From: Chenggangzhangella methanolivorans
Lineage (GTDB): Bacteria; Pseudomonadota; Alphaproteobacteria; Rhizobiales; Methylopilaceae
DNA length: 64,000 nt
Assembly: GCF_019797865.1 (NCBI RefSeq)
Contig: NZ_CP081869.1
Location: forward strand, 1,612,001 to 1,676,000
Direction of reading: 5' to 3'
The notes under the pieces are model-generated. The model was given only the letters and a program-made list of their open reading frames with translations. It did not search any database and had not been told where the DNA came from. This document shows positions 1-10,361 of this stretch, in pieces. The position numbers and the translations under genes were made by a program. Each line of letters opens with the position of its first letter. Positions within the stretch are counted from its first letter, which is position 1.

Positions 1-151
1 CGGGCTCGGGATCGAGACGGACCACCTCGGGCGCGCTGCGATGGCCGGCCGGACGCACCCGATCTTTGCGGAACCAGTATTTCGGATGCCGATGGTACCA
101 CCGGGTCTTGAACTTCTTGCGTGTGTCAGCAGGCTTGCCCACGGCGTCCAC
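1..151 (-). CDS. Partial hypothetical protein (N-terminus only)
   Basis: The minus strand reads open from a GTG at 151 to the left edge, giving about 50 residues that begin VDAVGKPADTRKKF and are rich in Lys, Arg, His and Trp/Tyr (for example RWYHRHPKYWFRKD). An in-frame TAG lies two codons upstream of the GTG, so the start cannot be much earlier. It lies 61 bp downstream of the glycosyltransferase-like gene on the same strand and could be the third gene of that operon. No family is recognised from this fragment; it could also be a spurious frame. Confidence 0.4.
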   Translation of the reverse strand, partial: MDAVGKPADTRKKFKTRWYHRHPKYWFRKDRVRPAGHRSAPEVVRLDPEP

Positions 152-212
152 GCTCTACTTTAGAGCGCCTCTCGTTTGTCTATGGCGTCGCGCCCGGCGC
201 GGCGCGCGGACC

Positions 213-1472
213 CTACGCCGCGTCGTCGCCGGAGGGCAAGCGGCCCAGGCGTCCGCCCCGCGCCTCGAAGGCGGCCCGCAGCGTGTCGCCGACGATTACG
301 AGCTCGCCCGCATAGCTCTCGAGACGCTGCAGCAGGAACTCTCGCTCGGTCTCCGCGTCATGGGCGGGCGCGAAGGCGTTCGGCGTCGCGGCGTCTCCGG
401 GATAGGCCCCGTCGGGATGGCTGTACATGTCGATGCCGGCGACGATGAGGCGTTTCGGCGCAAGCGCCACCGACACCGCCAGCATCGCCGCGCCGTTGGT
501 CGGACGGAACGCGCCCCAGTCGTAGTCGACGAGCGCCGGCGCGATCAGATCGGCGCGCGCGAACGCCGAGCGCCCGCGGCGGGGGTCGAAGGCGCGGGTG
601 CGCATCAGCCGCACCTCCGAGGCGTGCGAGCGCACGCCGAAGACGGCTCCCTCGGTCGCGACCATCACAGACTGCCGCGCCGTGAACACCATGTCGGGCT
701 TGGTGAAGTGGCTGCGCCCCGCCCATTTGCGGTTCACGCGGAAGAGCACGTCATAGGCCATGGTCCGCAGGATCGGATCCTCGGAGGACGGCCCGGTGCC
801 GAGGCAGAACACCGTTTCGGGACGGCCGAGTTCGGCGAACAGCTCCTGCGGCGTGACGAGCCGCTTCAGCCGCCAGTCCACAAGCGCCCGCGATTTCGCC
901 CCCGTGGCGGCCGCAAGCGCCAGCGCCGAGGGCGTAAAGCGGCGACGGTCGGTCGCCCGCAGCAGCTTGTGGTCGCGCGCGATCGCCTTGCCGAGTTCGG
1001 CCACGGCTTCGTCCATGGAGCCGCGCGACAGGTCGAGCTTCAGCAGCGCCTCCCCGGCGATGTCCGGCTTCGCCGCGGCGGCGCCGGGGCTCGTCCGGAG
1101 CGACACGAGCGCGAGGCCGTATCCCAGCACGCCCGACAGGGTCGCGGCCGGCACGTCGACGTCGTCGAGCGCGATCACGCAGCGCATGCGCGTGGCGGCG
1201 AGGAAGCGGCGGACGAGAAGCCCGAAGGCCGGCGGCGCGTCGCGCACGACGTAGCGCGGGAAGCGACGCGTTAGCGCCTCCGCGGCGGCCTTCGGCCCGG
1301 TGACATAGATCTTGAGCCGCGGCTGCGCGACGAGCGCAGCCTCGATCAGCGGGGCGGCCGCCTCGAACGCTTCGGCCGAGCCTCCCAGCACCCAGACGCC
1401 GTAGTCGCGCACGAAGGGCTTCGGCGCCGCGTCGGCGCGCGAAGGCAGCAATTTGCTCAGGAGCCCGGTCAC
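213..1472 (-). CDS. Putative glycosyltransferase-like protein
   Basis: This is a 419-residue protein. The N-terminal half (residues about 20-130, beginning YGVWVLGGSAEAF) looks like the nucleotide-binding half of a Kdo-transferase-type glycosyltransferase. The C-terminal half has a FCLGTGPSSED loop (about residue 245) and an NGAAMLAVSVALAPKR...AGIDMYSH stretch (about 330-360) like the sialyltransferase/MptE-like fold. Its GTG start overlaps the TGA of the ELM1-like gene (GTGA), so the two are probably translationally coupled. A role in surface glycan or glycolipid assembly is inferred from the fold resemblance and the lipid genes across the divergent promoter. Donor and acceptor cannot be told. 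Family assignment is tentative. Confidence 0.55.
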   Translation of the reverse strand: MTGLLSKLLPSRADAAPKPFVRDYGVWVLGGSAEAFEAAAPLIEAALVAQPRLKIYVTGPKAAAEALTRRFPRYVVRDAPPAFGLLVRRFLAATRMRCVIALDDVDVPAATLSGVLGYGLALVSLRTSPGAAAAKPDIAGEALLKLDLSRGSMDEAVAELGKAIARDHKLLRATDRRRFTPSALALAAATGAKSRALVDWRLKRLVTPQELFAELGRPETVFCLGTGPSSEDPILRTMAYDVLFRVNRKWAGRSHFTKPDMVFTARQSVMVATEGAVFGVRSHASEVRLMRTRAFDPRRGRSAFARADLIAPALVDYDWGAFRPTNGAAMLAVSVALAPKRLIVAGIDMYSHPDGAYPGDAATPNAFAPAHDAETEREFLLQRLESYAGELVIVGDTLRAAFEARGGRLGRLPSGDDAA

Positions 1473-2572
1473 GCGGCTTTCTCCGAAACGGGCGTCGCGA
1501 ACAGCGCCTCGGTGCGCTCGCGAACGAGACTGTCCTCCTCGCGCGGAGCCGGCGGGTCAAGATTGAGCCGGCCGTCGAAGACGCGGCCCCAGCCGCGCGA
1601 CACGATCACCGCGTGGAGGTCGGCGAGCGATCGGCGCGGCGAGACCCAGCCGTCGCGCATGGCGCGCGCGCAGACCCTCGCCACGGGACCGGACCCTTGC
1701 GCGGCGGCGGCGATCCGGTCGCGCAGGCGCTGTTTCCAGCCCGCCGGCTTTTCGCGCAGCGGAACGATGGTGAGCGGCTTTCCGGCCGCCGCCGCCTCGG
1801 CGAGCATCGATTCGCTCTCTCCGGTGACGACCAGCAGGTCGGCGAAAGCGAGCAGCGCCGCCACCGGATCGGGGCCGCCGCCGGGACGCCATTCGCGGAT
1901 GTCAGCCGTGGGCGCGTTTCGGCGCATCTCGGCGATCGCGGAAGGTGGCGTGCGGCGGCTGGTCACCATCGCGAGCGAAGCCCCCGCGGCGGTCGCGGCT
2001 GCGGCGAGTTCCTGCGCCATGCGCCCGGCGAATGCGTCGGAGAACAGATGCCGGCCCGTCGGTCCGCCGACGAGCGCCACAGCGCGCGGATGCGGCAGAC
2101 CGTCCAGCGGATCGGGGCCCGTCGCCGCGGCGGCGAGCGCGGCGGCGTCGATCTTGGTCGGCGGCAGCGAGAGTTCGAGCAGCGTCGGGTCCGGCGCCTG
2201 GCGGAAGTAGGAGCAGCGGATCGTCAGGTCGGCGAAGCCGCCGGGCGCGCGCCGCCCGACCAGAACCACCTTGGCGCGGCCCCCGCTCCGCTCCTTCACA
2301 TAGCGGGCGATGGGCGCGACGCGGCGGCCGGCGCCCATCACGAGATCCGGCCAGGGCGGCGCGATCGACGCCTGCGAGACATCGTCCAGCGTCTCGAGCG
2401 TCGCGCCGAGGCGCGGCGTCGCGCGCTTGGCCTTTTCGTTGAACGCGAGGCGCTTCTCCTCGAACGGCCGGCCGAGCGCGCGCGCAGCGCCGATCGCCTG
2501 GCTGCGGTTGCCGGGCCGGTCGTCGGTCAGGAGCCAGACGGTGGGTCCGGCGGCGCCCTCGGGCTCGCTCAT
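1469..2572 (-). CDS. Mitochondrial fission ELM1 family protein (DUF1022)
   Basis: This 367-residue protein starts at MSEPEGA. The reading frame is open 34 codons further upstream, but that part looks like non-coding sequence. Recognisable family features are WLLTDDRPGNRSQA near the N-terminus, PDLVMGAGRRVAP at about residue 90, a glycine-rich VALVGGPTGRH segment at about 165 and VVTGESESMLAEA at about 250, as in bacterial ELM1/DUF1022 proteins, which have a GT-B-like fold. The function of the bacterial members is not established; many sit beside lipid A or glycan genes. It heads a two-gene operon with the glycosyltransferase-like gene (4-bp overlap) and is divergent from the ABC exporter across 237 bp. 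Confidence 0.75.
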   Translation of the reverse strand: MSEPEGAAGPTVWLLTDDRPGNRSQAIGAARALGRPFEEKRLAFNEKAKRATPRLGATLETLDDVSQASIAPPWPDLVMGAGRRVAPIARYVKERSGGRAKVVLVGRRAPGGFADLTIRCSYFRQAPDPTLLELSLPPTKIDAAALAAAATGPDPLDGLPHPRAVALVGGPTGRHLFSDAFAGRMAQELAAAATAAGASLAMVTSRRTPPSAIAEMRRNAPTADIREWRPGGGPDPVAALLAFADLLVVTGESESMLAEAAAAGKPLTIVPLREKPAGWKQRLRDRIAAAAQGSGPVARVCARAMRDGWVSPRRSLADLHAVIVSRGWGRVFDGRLNLDPPAPREEDSLVRERTEALFATPVSEKAA

Positions 2573-2809
2573 GGCAGATGGGTTCTGGATCGCGCGACGC
2601 TTAAAATCCGCGCGTTCATGGGCGCTTTGAAGGCCGTCCGTCAACGTCGCCGAGGGCGCTGAGCGGCCGCACATCGCGCGACGCGCCGCCCAGCCTTGCG
2701 CCCGTGCGCTTGAGGCGGCGTCCGATTGCCCTTAGAAAGCCGCCCTCACGCAAGGCGCCGCGCGGACCGCGCCGCGTTCGCTCGCCTCGCGCCGAAACCG
2801 AAGAGCCTC

Positions 2810-4605
<1,796 letters not shown>

Positions 4606-4609
<4 letters not shown>

Positions 4610-6285
4610 CCGAAGCGAACCCGACCATCCTTCACGCGCTCGAGGCCGCGGGGCGCGGCCCCGAGGGCTTCAACTTCCATTCCGGCAAGGGCGTCCTCGT
4701 CGAGACCGCGTCCTACGCCGGCCTGGCGCACGACGCGCGCGCGCTCGCCGCGAAGCTTCTCGGCGCGGGCGTCGCTCCCGGCGACCGCGTCGCGCTCATC
4801 GCCGACACCGAGGGCGACTTCGTCCGCCTGTTCTTCGCCTGCGCCTACGCCGGGGCCGTGCCCGCCCCGATGCCGCTCCCGATGGCGTTCGGCGGCCGCG
4901 AGACCTATCTCGCCCACACCCGAAAGATGATGGAGTGCGCCGACGCTTCCGCGGCCTTCGCCCCGGCCGCGATGAAGGACTGGCTGATCGAGGGCGCCGA
5001 AGGACTGCCGCTGCGGCTCGTCGGCGTGATCGGCGACCTCGAGGCGGTGGAGCCCGATCCGCGCCCGCTGCCGACGCCCGATCCTGACGCCCTCGCCTAT
5101 CTGCAGTTCTCGTCGGGCTCCACGCGGTTCCCGAAGGGCGTCTCGGTCACCCACCGCGCGCTGATGGCGAACGCGACGGGGATCAGCCGCGACGGCCTCA
5201 AGACGCGCGCCGGCGACCGCTGCGTCTCCTGGCTGCCGTTCTACCACGACATGGGACTGGTCGGCTTCATGCTGTCGCCGATCGTCGCCGGGCTCTCGGT
5301 CGATTATCTCGCGACCCGCGACTTCGCCCGCCGTCCGCTGCTCTGGCTCGACATGATCGCCCGGGCCAGGGCCACGATCTCCTACAGCCCGAGCTTCGGC
5401 TTCGAGCTCGCGGCCCAGCGCGCGCAGACCGTCGATCTCGGAGCGCTCGACCTCTCCTCCTGGCGCTGCGCCGGCATCGGCGGCGACATGATCCGCCCGC
5501 ATGTGCTGCGCCGCTTCGCCGAGCGCTTCAGGCCCAACGGCTTCGACGCCCGCGCCTATGTGGCGAGCTACGGCATGGCCGAGGCGACGCTTGCGCTCTC
5601 CTTCGCGCCGCTCGACCAGGGGCTGAAGACCGAGACCGTCGACCTCGACCGGCTGGAGAGCGAGAACCTCGCGGCCGCGCCCACGGCCGGGACGGAGCGC
5701 GAACGGGAGTTCGTGCTCTGCGGACCCGCCCTGCCCGACCACGAGATCGAGTGCCGCTCGCCGGACGGCGCCGCGCTTCCCGAACGCCGGGTCGGGCGCG
5801 TCTTCGCCAGGGGCCCGAGCCTGCTGCGCGACTATTTTCGCGAGCCCGAGGCGACCGCCGAGACGATCACGCCCGACGGCTGGCTCGACACCGGCGACCT
5901 CGGCTACCTGACCGGCGGCGAGCTCGTGATCACCGGCCGCGCCAAGGACCTGATCCTCGTCAACGGCCGCAACGTCTGGCCGCAAGACCTCGAATGGACC
6001 GTCGAGGCCGAGGTCGCGGGCATGCGCTCGGGCGACGTCGCGGTGTTCTCCGTCGACCGCGACGAAAACGAGGAGGTGGTGGCGCTCGTCCAGTGCCGCA
6101 CCAAGGACGAAACCGCCCGCGATGCGCTCGCGGAGGAGATTTCGAAGGTGCTGCGGCTGAAGTTCGGGACGCCCGTGACGGTGCGCCTCGTCGGCGCCCA
6201 CGCTCTGCCCGTCACCTCGTCGGGCAAGCTCAGCCGCGCCCGCGCCCGGGAAATGTATCTGGCGATGGTCTCGACGGCCGCCTGA
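4606..6285 (+). CDS. Fatty-acyl-AMP ligase / acyl-ACP synthetase
   Basis: 559 residues, the usual length of FAAL-type enzymes, which adenylate a fatty acid and pass it to an acyl carrier protein. Visible motifs are the P-loop-like LQFSSGSTRFPKGVSVTHRA (about residue 165), the FAAL-typical WLPFYHDMGLVGFMLSPI (about 205), SYGMAEATLALSF (about 325), GWLDTGDLGYL (about 425) and GRAKDLILVNGRNVWPQD (about 445). The GTG start overlaps the stop of the ABC exporter. In Caulobacter an enzyme of this type charges the dedicated ACP that feeds serine palmitoyltransferase. The acp-spt pair 580 bp downstream fits the same role here: supplying acyl-ACP for the long-chain base. Confidence 0.85.
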
Positions 6286-6520
6286 CGACTCGCGCGGCGG
6301 ACGCCGCCCGGTTCACGAACCGTTACGGGCGGCGGCGACGAAACGGCCGCCCGGATCGCTCCCGCGCCCTCTGATCCGAGCCTGTTCGCCCCGTCGCGCC
6401 GTACACATTCGGCGCCGAATTATTTCAGTTCCGCCCGCTTTCGACCGCGTTCAGGACGTCGATCACGGGCCTGACGACGCGCAACGCGCTCTCAGGCCGC
6501 CAAGCGGACAGGAAAGACAG

Positions 6521-6541
6521 ATGACCGAACCGTTCGGTCAT
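6521..6541. promoter_or_regulatory. Perfect 21-bp palindrome, candidate TetR-type operator
   Basis: Arms ATGACCGAAC and GTTCGGTCAT (10 bp each) around a single central C, a perfect inverted repeat. It lies 328 bp upstream of the acp start and 236 bp downstream of the acyl-AMP ligase stop. Length and symmetry resemble operators of TetR-family repressors. No TetR gene is visible in the window, so the regulator would be encoded elsewhere. Confidence 0.5.
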
Positions 6542-6738
6542 CCCCCGCCAAAGCCTTGCAAGCGTTTGAAAATCCTCACTCCGGTCACGGCCGCGTCAGC
6601 GCGTCCGCCCTGGCCGCTGACCGATCGCGAGCCCGTCGGAACGGGTCGTCGGGCATTTGCGCAACACCCCGGATCGATCCGTCGGCGCCTGTCTATCGAA
6701 GGACCGTCGACTCGTGGTTTTTGAAGTGAACAGCGACG

Positions 6739-6754
6739 GTTACGACTGTGTAAC
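6739..6754. promoter_or_regulatory. Interrupted palindrome GTTAC-N6-GTAAC in the acp-spt promoter region
   Basis: Five-base arms GTTAC and GTAAC separated by six bases, in the A+T-rich stretch about 115 bp before the acp start. Possible regulator site or part of the promoter. The arms are short, so chance occurrence cannot be excluded. Confidence 0.25.
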
Positions 6755-6868
6755 AAGCTGCATTGATTAGTGTTTTCGATGCGTCTTCGCGAACTTTACA
6801 GGGTGGCGGCGGATACCTAGTTTCCCGTTCGACCAAAGTTTGCGTTGGCGTTTCGCCAAGGCGAAAAG

Positions 6869-7120
6869 ATGAGTGAAGATCAAGCGGCGTTGCTTTCCGA
6901 AGTTTCGGAAGTCCTCGAGAGCGTGCTGAACCGGAAAGTCGAGCTGAAGCCTGAGATGAATATCGTTAATGATCTTGGCCTCGACTCGATCGCCGTGATG
7001 AATTTCACCATGGCGCTGGAAGACAAGTTCGACATCTCGATCCCGCTGCATGACATGGCCAGCGTCGTGACTGTTCAGGACCTGCTGAACACGCTCTCGG
7101 CGCTGCGGAGTGACGCGTAA
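6869..7120 (+). CDS. Acyl carrier protein dedicated to sphingolipid synthesis
   Basis: An 83-residue acidic carrier protein. The phosphopantetheine attachment serine is in LGLDSIAVMNF (about residue 36), with the usual four-helix spacing and a C-terminal VQDLLNTLSAL. The start at 6869 (MSEDQAALL) gives a normal ACP length; a start eight codons earlier is possible but adds a basic, non-conserved stretch. Its TAA shares a base with the ATG of the serine palmitoyltransferase gene (TAATG), a strong sign of coupled expression. In sphingolipid-making alphaproteobacteria such a specialised ACP is loaded by the neighbouring acyl-ACP synthetase and delivers the acyl chain to Spt. Confidence 0.9.
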   Translation: MSEDQAALLSEVSEVLESVLNRKVELKPEMNIVNDLGLDSIAVMNFTMALEDKFDISIPLHDMASVVTVQDLLNTLSALRSDA

Positions 7121-8424
7121 TGTCCATTCTTTCGAAGTTCTCGCCGCTCGCCGAGCGTTACGGCCGGATGCGCGACAGCGGCGCCGACCCGTTCTCGATC
7201 AAGTTCGACGACGTCCTGTCCTCGGTCGAAGCCGTGGTGAACGGCCGCAAGACCGTGCTGTTCGGCACCAACAACTATCTCGGCCTGACGTTCGATCCCC
7301 ACTCGGTTGAGCGGTCCGTCGAGGCCATCCGCATGCACGGCACCGGCACCACCGGCTCGCGCATCGCGAACGGCTCGTACAAGGGCCATGAGGAGCTCGA
7401 GGCCGCGCTCGCCGACTTTTACGGCCGCAAGCACTGCATGGTGTTCTCGACGGGCTATCAGGCGAACCTCGCCATGATCTCGACGCTCGTCGGCCAGAAC
7501 GACCACCTGTTCCTCGACGCCGACAGCCACGCCTCGATCTACGACGCCTCGCGGCTCGGCCACGCGCCGGTCGTGCGCTTCCGTCACAACAATCCCGACG
7601 ACCTCGCCAAGCGCCTCAACCGGCTGAAGGACCAGCCGGGCGACAAGCTGATCGTGGTCGAGGGCATCTATTCGATGCTCGGCGACACCGCCCCACTGAA
7701 GGAGTTCGTCGACGTCAAGCGCGAGTTCGGCGCCTATCTGCTCGTCGACGAGGCGCATTCGATGGGCGTGCTCGGCGAAAAGGGCCGCGGCCTCGCCGAG
7801 CGCGAGGGCGTGGAGGACGACGTCGACTTCGTGGTCGGCACCTTCTCCAAGAGCCTTGCGAGCGTCGGCGGCTACTGCGTCTCGAGCCTCGATGGCTTCG
7901 AAATTCTGCGCATCGCCGCGCGCCCCTACATGTTCACGGCGTCGCTGCCGCCGGCGATCGTCGCCTCGACGACGGCCGCCCTCGAGACCCTGCGCGCCGA
8001 GCCGCAGCGCCGCGAGAAGCTGACGGCGAACGCCGAGCGCTTCTACACGGGGCTGAGGTCGGCCGGCTTCCAGGTCGGCCCCGAGGCCAACCCGATCGTC
8101 GCCGTCATCCTCGACAAGGTCGACGTCGCGGTCGCGTTCTGGAAGCGGCTCGTCGACGAGGGCATGTATCTCAACCTCGCGCTGCCGCCCGCGACGCCGA
8201 GCCACCAGGCGTTCCTGCGGTCCTCGGTGAGCGCCGCGCACACGTTCGAGCACATCGACTTCGCGGTCGAGCTGATGACCCGCGTCGGCCGCGAGTTCGG
8301 CCTTCTGCCCGACAACGTCACGCCGTTCCCGGCGCGGCCCGTCAGCGCAGAACGCCTTTCCGCCAGAGCCGCCACAAGACCGGCCCTGCGGCCAGCAGCG
8401 GATGTCGGCGCTGGAATGGCGTGA
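7120..8424 (+). CDS. spt: Serine palmitoyltransferase (alpha-oxoamine synthase family)
   Basis: 434 residues of the PLP-dependent alpha-oxoamine synthase family. It condenses serine with an acyl thioester, here probably acyl-ACP, to 3-keto-sphinganine, the first step of sphingolipid synthesis. Visible features are GTNNYLGLTFDP (about residue 48), HGTGTTGSRIANGS (about 75), the PLP-pocket VDEAHSMGVLGEKGRG (about 207), the Schiff-base lysine in GTFSKSLASVGGY (about 245) and RSSVSAAHTFEHID near the C-terminus. The ACP and acyl-AMP ligase neighbours favour Spt over KBL, BioF or HemA paralogues. The last 27 codons overlap the convergent nucleotidyltransferase-like gene by 83 bp. That tail is not conserved-looking and may come from an indel near the 3' end. 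Confidence 0.9.
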   Translation: MSILSKFSPLAERYGRMRDSGADPFSIKFDDVLSSVEAVVNGRKTVLFGTNNYLGLTFDPHSVERSVEAIRMHGTGTTGSRIANGSYKGHEELEAALADFYGRKHCMVFSTGYQANLAMISTLVGQNDHLFLDADSHASIYDASRLGHAPVVRFRHNNPDDLAKRLNRLKDQPGDKLIVVEGIYSMLGDTAPLKEFVDVKREFGAYLLVDEAHSMGVLGEKGRGLAEREGVEDDVDFVVGTFSKSLASVGGYCVSSLDGFEILRIAARPYMFTASLPPAIVASTTAALETLRAEPQRREKLTANAERFYTGLRSAGFQVGPEANPIVAVILDKVDVAVAFWKRLVDEGMYLNLALPPATPSHQAFLRSSVSAAHTFEHIDFAVELMTRVGREFGLLPDNVTPFPARPVSAERLSARAATRPALRPAADVGAGMA

Positions 8425-9283
8425 CGACTTCCTTGTGGCCCGAATGCCGCTCGATCTTCCAGGCGATGTAATCCGCGCCGCCTGAGAAGGTGAAGGCGGC
8501 CTTGGCGAGCCGAAGCAGATTGAGGGGCTTGGCGAGGCGCTTGCGCGTCTTCCAGGCCCCTTCGGCTTTCTGGCGGTCATCCTCGGAGATCGCCGGCGCG
8601 AGCTCGTTCAGGTCTTCGCGGAACGCGAGGCCTTCGGCCGCCCAGCCGAGCCGCAGCGCCGCGCCGTAGCGCTCCGGCGCCGCCTCGACGATCGAGCCCG
8701 GCCGCGAGCCGCTCTCGACGCGCAGCTCCGACGAATAGGTGCGCGCGAACAGCGCGAGCCAGAAGTCGGCGGCGGAGCCGCGGGCAGGTCCGAGATGCGC
8801 CGCCCACCAGCTTGCGCCGCGGATCGCGATCGAGACCGCCTCGGCGACCCGCTCGGCCGCGAAGGCGTCGCGCGACCACACGAGCGCGCAGGGCTGCGCG
8901 AAGCGCGCCCAGATGGTGGTGTCGCGGCTCTCGTGGCGGGCGTGGCGGCGGAACTGGTCAAGCGTCATCACCGCCAGCTTCGAGCGCAGCGTCATGCCGG
9001 CCGCGGTGGTCTCGGCGTATTCCACGTTGGGCGGCAGCCGCGCGCCAGCCTTGGCGATCAGCGGGCGCGCCTCCCAGGCGTCGAACCGGTCGAGCAGCAC
9101 GTAGAAGTCCAGCAGCCCGTCGGTCGCGCCGGTCCTGAGCGCCGACCCGTAGAACAGCACGCCCACGACCCCCTGCCCGCCTCGCGCCGCAAGCTCTGCC
9201 GCGAAGGTCGCGACGGCGGGCGGGACCGGCCGGGCGAGCTCCTCGGCGACGAAGCGGGTCAGGGCGGCTTGCGCGGCGGTCAT
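8342..9283 (-). CDS. Nucleotidyltransferase-like protein of the sphingolipid locus
   Basis: 313 residues. The N-terminal part has VVGVLFYGSALRTGATDGLLDFYVLL (about residues 37-62; a G-S then D-x-D/x-Y arrangement), which resembles the nucleotidyltransferase/KNTase fold, though with a single clear acidic pair replaced by D-F. The rest is mainly helical, with a basic C-terminus (ending LWRLWRKGVLR) that could touch the membrane. A nucleotidyltransferase-like gene is also part of the Caulobacter sphingolipid neighbourhood. Its reaction is not known to me. It converges on spt with an 83-bp overlap. Confidence 0.6.
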   Translation of the reverse strand: MTAAQAALTRFVAEELARPVPPAVATFAAELAARGGQGVVGVLFYGSALRTGATDGLLDFYVLLDRFDAWEARPLIAKAGARLPPNVEYAETTAAGMTLRSKLAVMTLDQFRRHARHESRDTTIWARFAQPCALVWSRDAFAAERVAEAVSIAIRGASWWAAHLGPARGSAADFWLALFARTYSSELRVESGSRPGSIVEAAPERYGAALRLGWAAEGLAFREDLNELAPAISEDDRQKAEGAWKTRKRLAKPLNLLRLAKAAFTFSGGADYIAWKIERHSGHKEVVTPFQRRHPLLAAGPVLWRLWRKGVLR

Positions 9284-9296
9284 CGGCTGAACTCGG

Positions 9297-9409
9297 CTGC
9301 GTGCGTCGAGACGCCGACGAACCGCCGGCTCTTCAGCATGAGGCCGGTTTCGGCGACCTCGCCAGCCCTCATGCCGAGGAGGCCCGCGGGGCCGTCGCGA
9401 AGCACGCGG
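9297..9409. repeat. Degenerate copy of intergenic palindromic element family A
   Basis: Left end resembles ctgcgtgcgtcgagacg and right end cgtcgcgaagcacgcgg, with inner cttcagcatgagg and cctcatgccgagg. This is the same plan as the well-preserved copies at 32369-32500 and 61618-61755, but with several mismatches. It fills the gap between the nucleotidyltransferase-like gene and the lipid kinase gene. Confidence 0.6.
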
Positions 9410-9425
9410 CCGATCTCTGCTCGCC

Positions 9426-10361
9426 TCACAGCCGAACGAACCTGATCTGCGGCCCCGCGACGAGCTCCACGCGCCCGTCGGCGCCCGGCGCGAATGTGTC
9501 GCCGTCGAAAATGAAGGGCTCGGAAAGCGTCAGCGACACCCGCTCGGCGCGGAAGCTGCGATAGCCCGCCTCGTCGGCGAAGCTCGGCTTCCGCCGCGCC
9601 GCGATCGCCGCGAGACCGCGTGCGAGCCGGCGCGGCGGCGCGGAGATCTCGGTCATGCGGATCGCGCCATCGCCCTCGCCCCAGAACGGCCAGAGGCCGA
9701 GGATCAGCCGATCGAGCGAGGTCGCCAGAGCGACGAAGCTCGCGCCCTCGCGCGGCTGCCCGCCGTCGACCGCGATCGAGAGCGGGACGCCCTCGCGCCA
9801 GACCTCGCGGTCCTTGCCGAAGGCGGCGGCGACTGAGCCCACGACGCCGAGCGCGACGCCGAGCTGCTGGGCGAAGCCCTTCGAATGCACCCGCTCGTTC
9901 ACGAGCCGGGTCGCGCGCTCATAGGCGCCGAGGCCGAACACGAAGCCGGCGCGAGTCCAGCCGTCGGTCGTGACGAGGATCGGCCGCCGGACATGGGTCT
10001 CGAGCGGAAGGCCGGCGTTCGCCCGACCCGCAAGCCGCGCGAGCGCGCCGGCGCCGCGGCCCACATGGCCGGCGTCGAGCGCGGCGACGTTCGTCTTCCC
10101 GCTCGGCATCAGCGCGATGGCGGGGAGCCTGTCGCCATAGGCGGCGGGCAACGCCGAGAGCACGTCGCGCAGCGTGCCGTCGCCGCCGTCGACCGCGAGC
10201 AGGTCGACGCCGGCCTCCGCGAACCCCTTGAGCACGCGCGGATAGTCGTCGAGCGTCTCCGGGATCGCGTGCAGGAAGTCGGCCGCGGGCTTTGTGCGGT
10301 CGGCCTCCGCCCTGTTGCGCCAACTCCGGGCGTTCGAAACGACGCCGAGGCGCAGGGTCAT
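9426..10361 (-). CDS. Diacylglycerol-kinase-family lipid kinase, candidate ceramide kinase
   Basis: 311 residues starting at MTLRLGVVSNARS. The DAGK catalytic motif GGDGT is present (VDGGDGTLRDVLSAL, about residue 58), followed by a conserved PSGKTNVAA loop (about 88) and the C-terminal beta-domain ending IFDGDTFAPGADGRVELVAGPQIRFV, typical of this lipid/sphingoid kinase family. It uses ATP to phosphorylate a lipid hydroxyl at the inner membrane face. In Caulobacter a kinase of this family phosphorylates ceramide on the way to ceramide phosphoglycerate; that role is inferred here from context. The ATG overlaps the stop of the CDP-alcohol phosphatidyltransferase (ATGA). Confidence 0.8.
   Translation of the reverse strand: MTLRLGVVSNARSWRNRAEADRTKPAADFLHAIPETLDDYPRVLKGFAEAGVDLLAVDGGDGTLRDVLSALPAAYGDRLPAIALMPSGKTNVAALDAGHVGRGAGALARLAGRANAGLPLETHVRRPILVTTDGWTRAGFVFGLGAYERATRLVNERVHSKGFAQQLGVALGVVGSVAAAFGKDREVWREGVPLSIAVDGGQPREGASFVALATSLDRLILGLWPFWGEGDGAIRMTEISAPPRRLARGLAAIAARRKPSFADEAGYRSFRAERVSLTLSEPFIFDGDTFAPGADGRVELVAGPQIRFVRL

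Larger units (their letters stand above)
6286..6868. other. 583-bp intergenic region upstream of acp-spt
   Basis: No convincing gene is seen. A 67-codon frame at 6521 begins inside a perfect palindrome and encodes nothing recognisable. The left half is GC-rich with a GGGCGGC/GCCGCCC inverted pair near 6327-6352 that could end transcription of the ligase gene, though without a T-tract. The right 200 bp are markedly richer in A+T than the surroundings and hold two symmetric motifs (6521-6541 and 6739-6754). This suggests that acp-spt has its own controlled promoter. Confidence 0.5.

Noticed and set aside
6521..6724. 67-codon plus-strand frame in the gap before acp
   Set aside because: It begins within the perfect palindrome, has a Pro/Arg-rich product with no family resemblance, and lies where a promoter is expected.
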